Assembly: GCA_003971905.1 (NCBI GenBank)
Contig: RSEE01000048.1
Span: 248,001 to 312,000 of the forward strand
Length of the DNA stretch: 64,000 nucleotides
DNA from: Moniliella sp. 'wahieum'
Taxonomy: Eukaryota; Basidiomycota; Moniliellomycetes; Moniliellales; Moniliellaceae
Direction of reading: 5' to 3'
The notes beneath the pieces were generated by a model, which saw only the letters and a program-made list of their open reading frames with translations, was not told the DNA's origin and searched no databases. Shown here in pieces: positions 10,172-20,475 of the stretch (positions are counted from its first letter, which is position 1; the number at the start of each line of letters is the position of its first letter). The translations under genes and the position numbers were made by a program.

Positions 10172-13100
10172 CTATCGACCGCGATCCCGAGCCGAGCCCG
10201 ACCGCGCGCGCGCGCGCGGCGAGAGCGTTAAGGGGCTTCCGGGGCTCGTGGGCGCCGAGAGGGTGTGGGATAGCTCGGGGCTGCGCAGCGGAGGCCGAGA
10301 GAGTAGGCGGGTGCGACGCGAGGGCGACGGGGACGGCGTGCGCGGGCGGGGCGAGGGCGAAGCGCTAGGTGTGTGCGGAGGAAAGGCACCCGGGGGGCGA
10401 AGCCGAAGCCGAATGCGAAGGTGAAGGCGAAGTGGGCGAGGCCGCAGGCAGGGGCGCGGGCGATGCTGCGTCTTGTGCTGCGTCCCGTGCTGGACCGGAC
10501 CCACTCGGGCTGCCAGGTCTGGCGGTGGTCGCACCTGGCGCTGGCGCTGGGGCCGGGGCCACAGGGAGCGACCGTTCGTCCTGATCTACTGCTGTGACCG
10601 AGGGTTCCGCCTCTCCTTTGTCCAGCTCAACGGGGACCGGTTCGTCTGGCATTGGCCTCTCCTTTTCAGCTTGCTCCTTCTCGGCTTGCGCCTTTTCGGC
10701 TTGCTCCCTATCGGCTTGCTCCTTTGGGCTTGCTCCTTCTCGGCTTGCGCCTTTCGGCTTGCTCCCTATCGGCTTGCTCCTTTTGGGCTTGCTCCTTCTC
10801 GGCTTGCGCCTTTCGGCTTGCGCCTTTTCGGCTTGCTCCCTATCGGCTTGCTCCTTTTGGGCTTGCTCCTTCTCGGCTTGCTCCTTCTCGGCTTGCTCCT
10901 TCTCGGCTCGTTCCTTCGCAAGTTGCTCTTGCTCCAAACGTTCTTGTTCTAAACGCTCTTGTTCCAAACGCTCTTCTCCAAACGATCCCGCTCGGCCTGA
11001 TCTCGTTCAAGTCGTTCCATCTGCAAGCGGCCACGCTCCTTGCGCTCCTGTTCTTCCCGCTCCTTTTCCAAACGGAGCTGTTCAAGTCGGGCTTGTTCAC
11101 GGGCAGCTTGGATCCTCCGCTCCTCTTCCGCCCTCTGCTCAGCTTGGATCCGTTCCTGTTCGGCCTTGGCTTGGGCTTCCAAACGCTCCTGCTCGGCCTT
11201 TTGCTCAGCGGCAAGCCGTTGCTCTTCCGCCCTTCTCTCAGCCTCAATACGTTCCTCTTCGCTTTCCTCTCCGCCTCAATGCGCTCGGCTTCGCGTTGCC
11301 GAGCCTCTTCTTCCCTCCGGGCACGTTCCTGAGCTTCCTGTTCTTGTCGCCTTTGTTCCCGTTGCACCGCTTCGTGCCATACATACCTTGACCTGAGCCT
11401 GGATCGTGTAAGTGCTTGGCCAGCCTGCGTTTCGGCCTCCTGGAGCGCGTCGACCCAACTGGGGCCATCGCCAGCCAAAGGGAAGATGGCACTATACATC
11501 TTCCACAACCGCGGTGCCGAGGAGAGGCACCAGATTCGGACGAGGTGCGTGGCCAGGAGCGTGGTCACGGTTCCAGCAGGGGAGTGGGATTGGGTGGGTG
11601 GCCAAGATGCGCGGCCAGGGAACGGGACAGTGCATTCTTTCCCTCGCTTGACAAGCGGACCTGGGAAGACCCGCCCGAATCGAATCCAGAGCGAGGCGCA
11701 GAGCGTGTTCGAGCGCGGCGCGCGTGCCAGCAAACGTGCTGGTGGCGCATACGTGCCCAACACTTCCAACGCCTCCAAGACCGCATTGTGGTGCGCCGCC
11801 AACGGCGACTCGGCCAACGGCGCCAACGCCTCTTCTGCATCCGAAAGTGGCGGAAGCTCGCCCTGCTGCCACAATGGCGCAAGCCAGCTGGGCAACGCTT
11901 GCGCCTGCGCCACGTCCGTTTCCAGTCGTCGCTGGGCAGTTGTGAGTAACGTTTGGAAGAGCTTGCGCGGAGCTTGGGCCAGCGAGCCGGCTGCAATGCG
12001 AGGCAGAGGGTCGGCGCCGAGCGGGCGGAGCGGGACAGCAGCAAAACGGACGTGACGATGCAAGTCGGCCAAGAAGCCAGCGACTTCGAGCGCGGGACCG
12101 CAGGGTCGGGTGCGGCGAGGGCGGAACGGACGAGCGCCTTGACGTCCACCTCGACCCGATGCGCCACGTCGTTCGACACCACCTCCCCCAACGAGGAGAG
12201 AATGGCGCGCGAATGCACCCGTTCCGGTTCCGGGCCGTGTTCGAGGAAGAGGGAAAGGCCAAGCCGGAGCGCATTGGCACTGCTTTCGCGAAACGTGTCG
12301 ATGTACGCCCCGCACGCCGCTGCGCGGCCCGAGAGCGTCGAGTCGAGCAACGGCAATGCTTCCCACTTGGCCCGCAGCGCTGCATATTGCGTGCGGGAAT
12401 ACGCCAGACACAGCGCCGGCAGCGGCAATGAAGACTGCGAAGTGAATCGGCCAGCTGCGCCGCGCCGGGCGCCGGTGCATGTCCATCCACCGCCTCGGCC
12501 AACGCTTGGGTCGTGCTGCCCAACTGCGAGAGGGTGTGCAGCGCGCTGCGCGCACGCGCCAAGTAGGGCTAGGGCCCGTGATATGATGTACCAGCTGATC
12601 CTGTACTTCGCGCAGCGTCGCCACCACGTTGCCCGTCAGCGCCCGCAGCACCGCCGCTCCCACCACGCGATCCTGGTCCCCGCTGTCCTCACGGGGTGGA
12701 GCGCCTGCAGGCGGGGCGGAGGCCGTGGCGGGAGCGGTGGCAGCGAGCAGCTGGCCAGGTGGTGCGTCAGGCGCAGCGCCACATCCACCCGGCCCTGGTT
12801 CGCAGCCAGTCTACTACTAGCGCCGGAAGCTCGAGCAAGGGAGCGGCCTGGGCATCGGTGGCCACTGCCAGCTGGGCCAGCTGGCTGCGCTGGGAGATGG
12901 CCTCGGCCACAGGCGCACCAAATGCGGCGGCATGGGAGCGCAGGCGCGGGACCCGCGACGAAGCGTCCTGCACTGCTTCCTCGACTGCCGCCGCTGCGGT
13001 GGGCGCTGCCGAACGTGCCGCAGCAACGGCCGAGAAGGCACGGGCGTGGCGCACACACGCGGCGGCAGCGTGTGCCCGGGCCGCCGCCGACGCACTGGCC

Positions 13101-13371
13101 AGCGCGGCCGGGGACTCGATCGTGGCGGACAGCGGGCGGGTGGTGAGGGCAGCGAGGAAGGCGAGCGGCTGGCGGTCGGGCTCGGGGTGGGTCGGATGCG
13201 GACAGGGCCTGGGCCTGGCCAGGGATGGAGGGGTTAGCGGGCGCAGGAGGGGGGCTGGAGACGACGCACGATCTGGGCATAGGCAGCGGCATGGGCGGTG
13301 TCGTGGCGAGCGGCGTCGCTGGCTTCGCGCGCGATGAGGACAGCCAGCGGCGGGGCCTCGGCCACGGACAT
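10172..13371 (-). CDS. COG8-like subunit of the conserved oligomeric Golgi complex, with an EKEQA-repeat tail
   Basis: COG8 is part of the lobe-B tether that captures retrograde vesicles at the Golgi. From an ATG at 13371 (MSVAEAPPLAVLIARE), the reconstructed protein has the family's N-terminal order: FLAALTTRPLSATIESP, an alanine-rich helical segment, then LLELPALV with GRVDVALRLTHHLAS just after it (about 12740-12830), and later a helical block with CGAYIDTFRESSANAL (about 12290-12330). Further on, QTLLTTAQRRLETDVAQ is consistent with the C-terminal helical bundle. Beyond about 11400 it turns into a Q/E/R-rich coiled coil, then KEQAE repeats and an S/P-rich end. At least eight frame breaks make residue positions approximate, and the stop may lie further left. 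COG8 is my best reading; another helical tether is possible. Confidence 0.58.
10658..10925 (-). repeat. 15-bp coding minisatellite encoding (E/D-K/R-E/A-Q-A)n
   Basis: About 18 tandem units of roughly 15 bp on the minus strand, each encoding a five-residue block such as EKEQA, DREQA or EKAQA. A few units are 14 or 16 bp long and shift the frame, which could be real instability or assembly error. The array lies in the C-terminal coiled-coil tail of the COG8-like gene. Confidence 0.9.
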
Positions 13372-13628
13372 GGCGGTGGTGGGGGCGGTGGGGGCGGGCG
13401 AAGGCACGCGGGTGGCGCACGGAAGCGTCCAAGTGGGTGGTAGATCTGCCGATGGGATTGAACTTCAATGTTCAGCTGCACATGTGATGTCGCGGTGACG
13501 CCCAACGGAGATTGCAGGCCCAGCTGTGACATGGATGTGACGCCGCCAGCCGCGTGCCGCACTGCCCACGCCGTGCCTTCTCGCTTCGGCCTGCCCTGCC
13601 GCTCGCCACCCACACCACACCCACACCC
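13372..13628. promoter_or_regulatory. 257-bp divergent promoter region, COG8-like / UBP8
   Basis: The two start codons (13371 minus, 13629 plus) are only 257 bp apart and point away from each other, so this stretch must hold both promoters. No TATA-like element stands out. The motif TGTGACATGGATGTGACG near 13525-13545 carries two TGTGACxT half-sites. Confidence 0.5.
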
Positions 13629-15717
13629 ATGCCCGCCTCCACCGCCGCGTCTTCCCCCCCGCCCGCCCCGCCGCCAACCGGCTGCTCCCACCCCGCGCCC
13701 TCCGCCGCTCCCCCGACCATCTGCGTCGCTTCCGCGCCGGCCTGCGCTGGGGCCGCATGATCCGCGCCGGCCAGGTCATGATGGACGAGGACGACGAGCC
13801 GCCCGAGGGCGTGGATCGCAGCAGGCTTCTTCCCTACCCCGAGTGGCACCTGCACCGTCTCCCTCCACCGCCCCTTTCTCTGCCTCGAGTGTGCCCACGC
13901 CGCCTGCCACATCCCCGCCCGCCCGCCGGACCGGGCATCGACGACGAGAGCCACATGGCCCAGCATCTCAAGCAGGCCGACCATCCGCTTGCCGTCGAGA
14001 TCCATTCCGGCACCGTGCTGTGTGCCGCGTGCGACGACCTGGTATTCGATGCCCACCTCCACCACATTGTCCAGCAGGAACAACGCCGCGTTACCCACCC
14101 CACGCGCGGACGCAAACGTCACATCCCGCCTGATTGGGACGACAAGGAGGGTGAGTGGCGCAACCGGTCCGGTGTGAGATCCCCGCTGCTGACCACGATC
14201 TTGTGATACCAGATCTCAAACGCAGCCTGAGTGGAAACTAGTAGTGCCGTGCAAAGGTGAGTGGGCTGTCGGCTGGGCTGCGCAGCGTAGGGGAAACCGA
14301 CTGACTCTGAATTGTCTGCAGCGCCCCGAGGACTGCGCAACATGGGCGCAACGTGCTATATGAACGTCGTCCTCCAATCATTTTCCACAACCCCCTCCTG
14401 CGCAACTTTTTCCTTCGGATCGGCACAACAGCTCCTTGTGCACCAAGCGAGAAAATTGTTTGGCATGCGAGTTGGACTTGCTTTTCAACGAGGTATGGGT
14501 GTCTCCCCCACCCCGCTCCGTCTCCCCCCGTACCCCCTTGTCTGACCTTCGTGCTGCCATGTTTAGTTTTTTACAGGCGATGCCAACCTCACTGCGTTTG
14601 GACCGACCAACCTGCTCTTTACCCTCTGGCTTGCCCGCGAGAGCAACGAGATTGCCTCGACGGGGCAGCACGACCCATGAGTGTTTATCAGCATGGCCAA
14701 CGCCATGCACAGTGCGCTGACCCAGTCCAACTTGGGTGCTCCTCCTTGACGCAAACCGAGGAGAACGGTCGACATCGATCGTCGGCGCTGCCTTCGTGGC
14801 CATGGGAAGCCTTTTACCCTTCCCACGCGACCGGGGGCAGATGTCCCTGTGCGATTCACCGCACGTTTAGCGGAACGATTCAGTCGGACGTGACGTGTCA
14901 GCAATGTGGCCGGTGGAACTCGACCAAGACCCGTTTTTGGACATTAGCCTCGACCTCAAACCGCCCAAGCCGGCCGGCGCGTCCGCGTCGGCGCAACCCC
15001 CAAACCCGAATTGACTGATCGAGTGCCTCACACGGTACACCCGTGCCGAGTCGCTGGATGTGGCGGGATACAGTTGCCCCAACTGTGGGTCGGCGCAAGC
15101 GACCAAGCAGCTCAGCTTCCTACGGTTCCCCCCAGTCTTGTGCTTGCAACTCAAAGTGCGTGCCCCCCTCTTCCGCTTCCTTCTCCCCCTTCTCTTCTTC
15201 TTCTTCTTCTTGCTTTCCTTCCTGTGCGTGCGGACCTCTAGGATTGTATACTAACTGCGCCAATTGGACTGGATAGCGTTTCGAGCACAGTTCCTCGGCC
15301 AGCAAGATTGACAATCCCATCCGCTACCCGCTCGAGCTGGACGTGCGCGAGTTTGCCACCAGCATGGTCCAAGGCGAGGCGGACAAGACGTTGCAAGACC
15401 CCGAGTACGTTTTCTTTTGACTTGTTTGCTTTTGGCCTTTTGCTTCTTGCTTGCTCTTACTGGATCTCTTTCTTTCCGTTCGTGGTTGCTAACCTGTATG
15501 GACAGGGCGTACATCTACGATCTGTTTACCTCGGTGGTGCATGAGGGCACGCTTACCACTGGACTACACCAACTACTCCAAGTACCGGGATCAGTGGTAC
15601 TTTTATGACGATGACAAGGTCCGTCCCGTCCCGGCACGCCAAGCATTGAATGGCAACGCGTACCAACTGTGCTACCGCCGTCGCGGGTTGCACAACTTGA
15701 TCGCTACCGATGCCTAG
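13629..15717 (+). CDS. UBP8: SAGA-complex ubiquitin hydrolase Ubp8 (USP22 type)
   Basis: Cysteine protease that removes ubiquitin from histone H2B within the SAGA deubiquitination module. A short P/A-rich start is followed by a ZnF-UBP domain (GCSHP at about 13680; LRRFRAGLRWGRMIR-type sequence at 13730-13775; HMAQHLKQADHPLAVEI at 13952-14005; LCAACDDLVFD at 14020-14050). The catalytic Cys box is at 14327-14385 (GLRNMGATCYMNVVLQ). Next come a Zn-binding pair (CQQCG, 14900; YSCPNCGS, 15068) and the His box near the end (HYTNYSKYRDQWYFYDDDKV, 15560-15620). The C-terminus AYQLCYRRRG is typical. Several introns are likely (about 14150-14320, 14495-14575, 15155-15275 and 15405-15505). At least five one-base indels are needed to join the frames. 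The stop is 232 bp from the convergent neighbour. Confidence 0.92.
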
Positions 15718-15949
15718 CCCCCGGCTTGTCTTGTTTCCCTGGTCGTCTGCTTTCCCACACCAAGGTGGGGTCGTTGTCTGTTTTTGCTTTCTCGATTTGT
15801 GCACATCGTATCTGATCGACTCGCTTGGCGAGATAGGTTAGGGCGCGCGCGGGGGGGTAAGGGCAGCAGTGCTTCGGACCCATGTATGATATAGATAGTA
15901 GCTCCGAATCCGAGCGAGCAACCGAATCCCAGTCCAACAACCCCCATTC

Positions 15950-18900
15950 CTACTTGAGTCCCAACTTGGCCCACGCATCGTCGAGCCCGTTGTCTGTCCT
16001 TGTTCTGGCTCGCATGCTCCAGCGTTCCATCGGCCTGGGTGGTCCTCCGCCGCATCGGCGGCAAAGTCAGTTCCCGCCACACGTGGCCCAGCGAGGCCAC
16101 ATCCTCAATCACCCCATCCACCCCCACCACCCGTCCACCCCGTCGGGCGCGTCGCGCGGCAAGGCGGGCCGGTAGGCATCGCCGACAAACCCAATCCGGT
16201 ACAACGTGCCGTCTTGGCACCCACAATCAAACTTTCGTGGTCCACCACCATGGCCAACGGGCGCGTGGCCGGCGCCTGCAGCGCTGCTTGGTGCGCCGCC
16301 CACGCTCCGGTCAGCGGGACAAACTGGCCGGTCGACCACGCCTCGGTCGCCGTCGCCTCGCCCTCCAAATCGGCCTCGGCACGCTTAGGTTCGTCGGAGC
16401 GGGCGTGGTACGTGCTGACATACAACCTCCGGTCCGAGCCCGAGTGGGAACTGAACGTGCTGCACACAATGCGTTGCTTGGCCGCGTCCACGGCGCCCGT
16501 CGCCATATCGGGCGCATGCAGTACCTCGACAATCCGAGGCGCAGCAGCCAAGTTGGGCGCATACCGCATCGCTCCCGTATACACACCTTGGGTCGTAACG
16601 GCCGGCTGGGACTCAACACCAGTCGGAAACAGTGCGGCGCCGGCGCCGACAAGTCGCCGCTCACGCTCCCCTCCTGCTTGCGCGCAAGCCGAGCCAACGG
16701 CGGCGCGCCCTTTCCCAACGCGCGCTGGGCCGCGGTGGCGCACTCTGGCTCGGCGTCCCGGCGGCCGATGGGGACCCGGTCCCGAAGGCGACCGAGTCGA
16801 CGTCCGGGACAGCGAACGGGGAGCGTGGCCTGGGTCGAAGCTGTGCTGGTCAGCGAGTCGGAGCGGGACCGCGTTGGATCGGTGGCGCCGGTGGGAGTAC
16901 GGGTGGGGGTGGTAGGTGTGCCAGGGATGGAAGGTGGCAAGGAGGCCCGGCTGGGCGTGCGGAGGGGAGTGCTCCGGCTTGGGGCGCGCGGCGGGGGCAG
17001 ACTGGGGCGGGAAGAGGGTTCGCGGCGAGTTCGCAGCGCGCTGGCCGCGGCCGAAGCCGAGCGGGCCGAGGCAAGCTTGCGGATCTCCGAGGGCGGGATG
17101 TAGGGCTCGACGGGGACAAAATGGTCTTGCCACTGCAAGTGGACCACGTCTGCTTGGATGCGACGGTGATCGTCTTGGCGCTGGCATGGAACCATTGGAG
17201 CATGGCCTTGGCCCCCAACGTCGACGGTCCGCCCAACTTGTGCAGGTCAAACTGCTGAATCATGCAGGCTTGCGGGATGGAAAGGTGCGGATCATGCCGT
17301 CGACTGTCACGGCCACAATCTTGGTCTGGTCCACAATCGACACGCCCCAAACTCACGTTGCTCTGCTGTCCAAACCGAACAATCTTGCTCCCCGAGCGCC
17401 AATCCCAAACGACAATGGCCTTGTCCTGTCCGCAGCTGATGAGGTAGTCCTGGCTGAGGGCGACATGGCGAATGCCCTTGTTGTGGCCACTGAGCGTCTG
17501 CAGCAGCTCCCACGTCTTCATGTCCCACACCATCACCCGCCCCGAGTCATACAGGCCGGCACAGAGGATGTTGTGGTCGGGCAAAAAGTCGAGGCAGCTG
17601 ATGGCCTTGGCCTGGAGCACTTTGGTGCACTTGCCCGTGCGCAGATCCCACACGCGCACCGTCTCGTCGTACGAGCCCGTGACGAGCGTGGTGCGGCCCT
17701 TGATCTTGATGCTTGTCACATAGCCCGTGTGGCCGGGGAAAAACGTAGGGTCTGGGCCAGGCCTTGGGCCCAGTTGCGTTCGCGCCAAAACAGGCCTTTG
17801 ACCAACCCTTCCCACCCGGCCGGGTCGGCGGCGGGCGACGGGGCACGGGGTCGCCCCAGGTCAAGCGGCGCGCATGGGACGCCCACAGCGCCGGCGCGCG
17901 CGACAGCTGGTCCACTTGGTGCACCTGGCGGCGCAGCGCAGCAGGGTGGGCACGTCGAGGTAGCGGAGGATGCGGAGGCTGATGGCGTCAGCGAGCTGGG
18001 TGAGGCAGTCGCGGGTGCGGCGCAGGCGCTGGTCCAGTTGGGTGGCCAGCACGGTGAGCTCGGCGGTGGAGCAGGCGTCGAAGAGGAGCGCGGCGAGCTG
18101 GAGGCGCTCGGCGTGGGACAGCTGGGCGAAGCGGCGCTGGATCTGGGCCGTGTGTGCGCCCACGCCGCCGGGCGCCAGCGCCTCGTCGGGCAGGAGCGGC
18201 GGCGGGGCGGCGGCGGCCTGCTGCGGCGCATCCAGCGCGGCGGCCGCAGCGGCACTGGCGGGCGGCTGGTACAGAATGCACGAGCGCCACCCAGCGCCTT
18301 GGCGGCATGCAGGTTGCCCCGCACATCGTCCACCACGTAGCACTGCGCCCCTGCGCCAGCCTGCACCGCCGCCTGCGCCTGCATGCATGCGCGCCGCAGC
18401 CGCAGCCCACACAGTCAGCCGAGCCAAGCAGCCACGAGCCAGGAGAGAGCGACGTACCGCCTGGTAGAACGCCCGGTCGGGCTTGCATGCGCCGCGGCCT
18501 GCGCATAGTCGCAGTACACACACGCCTCCACCCACCGCAGCAGGCCGAGGTGGTGCAGGCGGCGCCGGCGAGCGTCCTGTACGAGCTGGTCAGCGCCACG
18601 ACGCGGCACTGGGTGCGGTCCAGGCGCGCGAGCTGGTGCAGCAGCACGGGGTCCGGCTGCTGCACGTTGCCCAGCGGCAGCGACGCCTCGCACGCCTGCT
18701 CGAACGCCAGCGCGTCGGCGCCCCACTGCTCTGCCCAGCTGCGCACCGCGCGCCCGCCGAGCAGCTGTACGCCGCCTGCGCCTCCTCTGCTGCACGGGGC
18801 GGCAGGCCGAGCGCAAGCAGGTGGCGCAGGACGGCGTGGCTGCGCAGGCGCGCCAGGCGCGGCGTGCTGCACAGCGCACTGTCAAGGTCCACAAACACCA

Positions 18901-19096
18901 CTGCCCGTGCATCGTCCGGCGCGCCCGGGCCGCCATGGTACCACTCCACGCCCACCGCCGCGTCGGGGCCGAGGGCGCTTCCACTGCGTGGCGCGGGGCC
19001 AGTGCCACCAGCAGCCGGCTGCGGGCCTACGCTCTTGCGCGCTGTGGAGGGCGCTGTGCTGCTGCGCGGCTTCGATGGCCGCTCCTGCACCACCAT
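15950..19096 (-). CDS. HAD nucleotidase-like domain joined to an F-box/WD40 protein
   Basis: The first part (19096 to about 18250) is a HAD hydrolase of the Sdt1/pyrimidine 5'-nucleotidase type. It has motif I VVFVDLDSAL, motif II VVALTSSY, motif III ACKPDRAFYQ and motif IV YVVDDVRGN, followed by KALGWRSCILY. An intron (GTACGT...GCAG, about 18372-18455) sits between motifs III and IV. The same frame then runs without stop or Met into AQIQRRFAQLSHAERLQL and an F-box (LADAISLRILRYLDVPTLLRC, about 17945-18005). It continues into the linker GLVKGLFWRERNWAQG and WD40 blades (GHTGYVTSIKI, LVTGSYDETVRVWDLRTG, ISCGQDKAIVVWDW). The propeller is interrupted by an S/P/R-rich insert (about 16750-17110), and the end is DDAWAKLGLK. 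F-box/WD40 proteins are SCF ubiquitin-ligase substrate receptors. Five or more indels occur, one of them exactly in KALG-WRS. Confidence 0.78.
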
Positions 19097-20475
19097 CGCG
19101 CCCAGAACCAACAGAGCTCAGAACCAGACGCAGCCACGAGCCACGGCGGATGGAAGCGGGAAAGAGTGTTAGGAAGATTAGATTGTCAGTGCACCATCGC
19201 TACTGTCACTCGCCCGCAGCAGCACAACGGTGCCCTCAACGTCTCAACCTCAACACGCAGCATCCGGCCACTGTTCCTGCGCCTGCTGCCCGCGCAATGC
19301 ACAATGGCCGTGTGGAGCAGCCACCGCACCATCACCCATTGCCCATCACCCATTCCACACGGCCATCCCTGCTGCACCAATCCATTCCGCATTCCGCCCC
19401 ACTGCCCCGCTTATTTACACCGACCCCACCCAGTCCTCACGCTACGCTCACCCCACAGTAGATACGCACACCAACCCGCGCCCCTGTCATGTGCCAAACG
19501 CCATGTGCAGCGCAGGAAGGATAGAGTGCACCGACCGACTGCCCCACCACCGTACCCGACTCTTTTCCCTTGCGCATCCACTCTTCTCACCATCACCACA
19601 CTTGAGCTGCGGGGAAATGCTTGCGCCATATGATGCGTTGATCCGCAGCGCTGGGGCCGGGTTGGAAACCCTCCATCACCAGAGATACAAGAAGAAAGAC
19701 GCTTGATGGCCCCAGAGGCGGCAATTGACATGACTCGGCCATCTGTGGGGGCTGAGCGTAAGAGTGCTCACCGGTCACCGTGCCACACACAGGATAGAGC
19801 TCCCGGACGGCCAACACGAGCGGGTCGTCCCAGCATTGTGGGAGGTCTTTTTGGGGGTTAGCGACATCGACAGTGAGGATCCAAAACAGAACCTGTGGCA
19901 CCGCAGCCTCGAACATGTTCGGAGTCTTTGGTGCCAGCCCAGCCACTTTTCACTCTCGTAATATGCCCTCGGCGCCGCGTCCTGCCAAATGAGGAGACCG
20001 CCCCAACAACCGCTGCGTTCACTTGACCACCGTCGCCTCGAATGGCCCTTTACCTCCATCATCGCTGGCTTTGGCTGCTGTTCACCCCGCTCGCTGTTGG
20101 TCCTTGACCTCTCTTTGTGCTTCTCCTCTGTTTCTCGGCAGAGACGAGCAGGACAGACGATCGACCACAAAAGGTTCAGCATTTAATATCCAACGTTCAT
20201 CTATCATCGATCATCGAATGTTGAGGGCGGGGAGGTGTGATGTGATGCATGGGACGTCGCACGTGATGAGACGGGCCGTGCGACGGTGCTTGATTACGTC
20301 ACCTCCAAGCGGCCCGCCCGGCGTGGGCTCCTAGGGTTGTCTGGGACGGCGGCAGTGTCGCTCTGCACCCAGCGAGGGGCGAGGCGCAGCGGCCCCGATG
20401 CACGGGTGCCCCTCGCCCGCATCCACCACCTTCTCTTCGACACGCGCTGCGTTGCTGTGCTTGCCCTTGCCCCCC
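19097..20475. other. Intergenic, about 1.4 kb, divergent promoters
   Basis: It lies between the divergent HAD/F-box gene and the PP2A scaffold gene. It contains a short CATTGCCCATCACCCATT repeat (about 19330-19360) and a degenerate array of the heptamer family around 20190-20223 (CAACGTTCAT, ATCATCGATCATCGA). I see no convincing gene. Confidence 0.5.

Noticed and set aside
10840-12666. A 608-codon minus-strand frame read as one protein
   Set aside because: Only parts match the COG8-like gene. The rest is an arginine/proline-rich shadow frame created by indels, so it was merged into the reconstructed gene.
16000-18470. Long plus-strand frames opposite the HAD/F-box/WD40 gene
   Set aside because: They are antisense shadows of a gene with clear motifs; their products are Arg/Ala/Pro-rich and match nothing.
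19593-19946. A 117-codon minus-strand frame with hydrophobic stretches
   Set aside because: No homology recognised, no start context or splice support, and it lies in a divergent promoter region.
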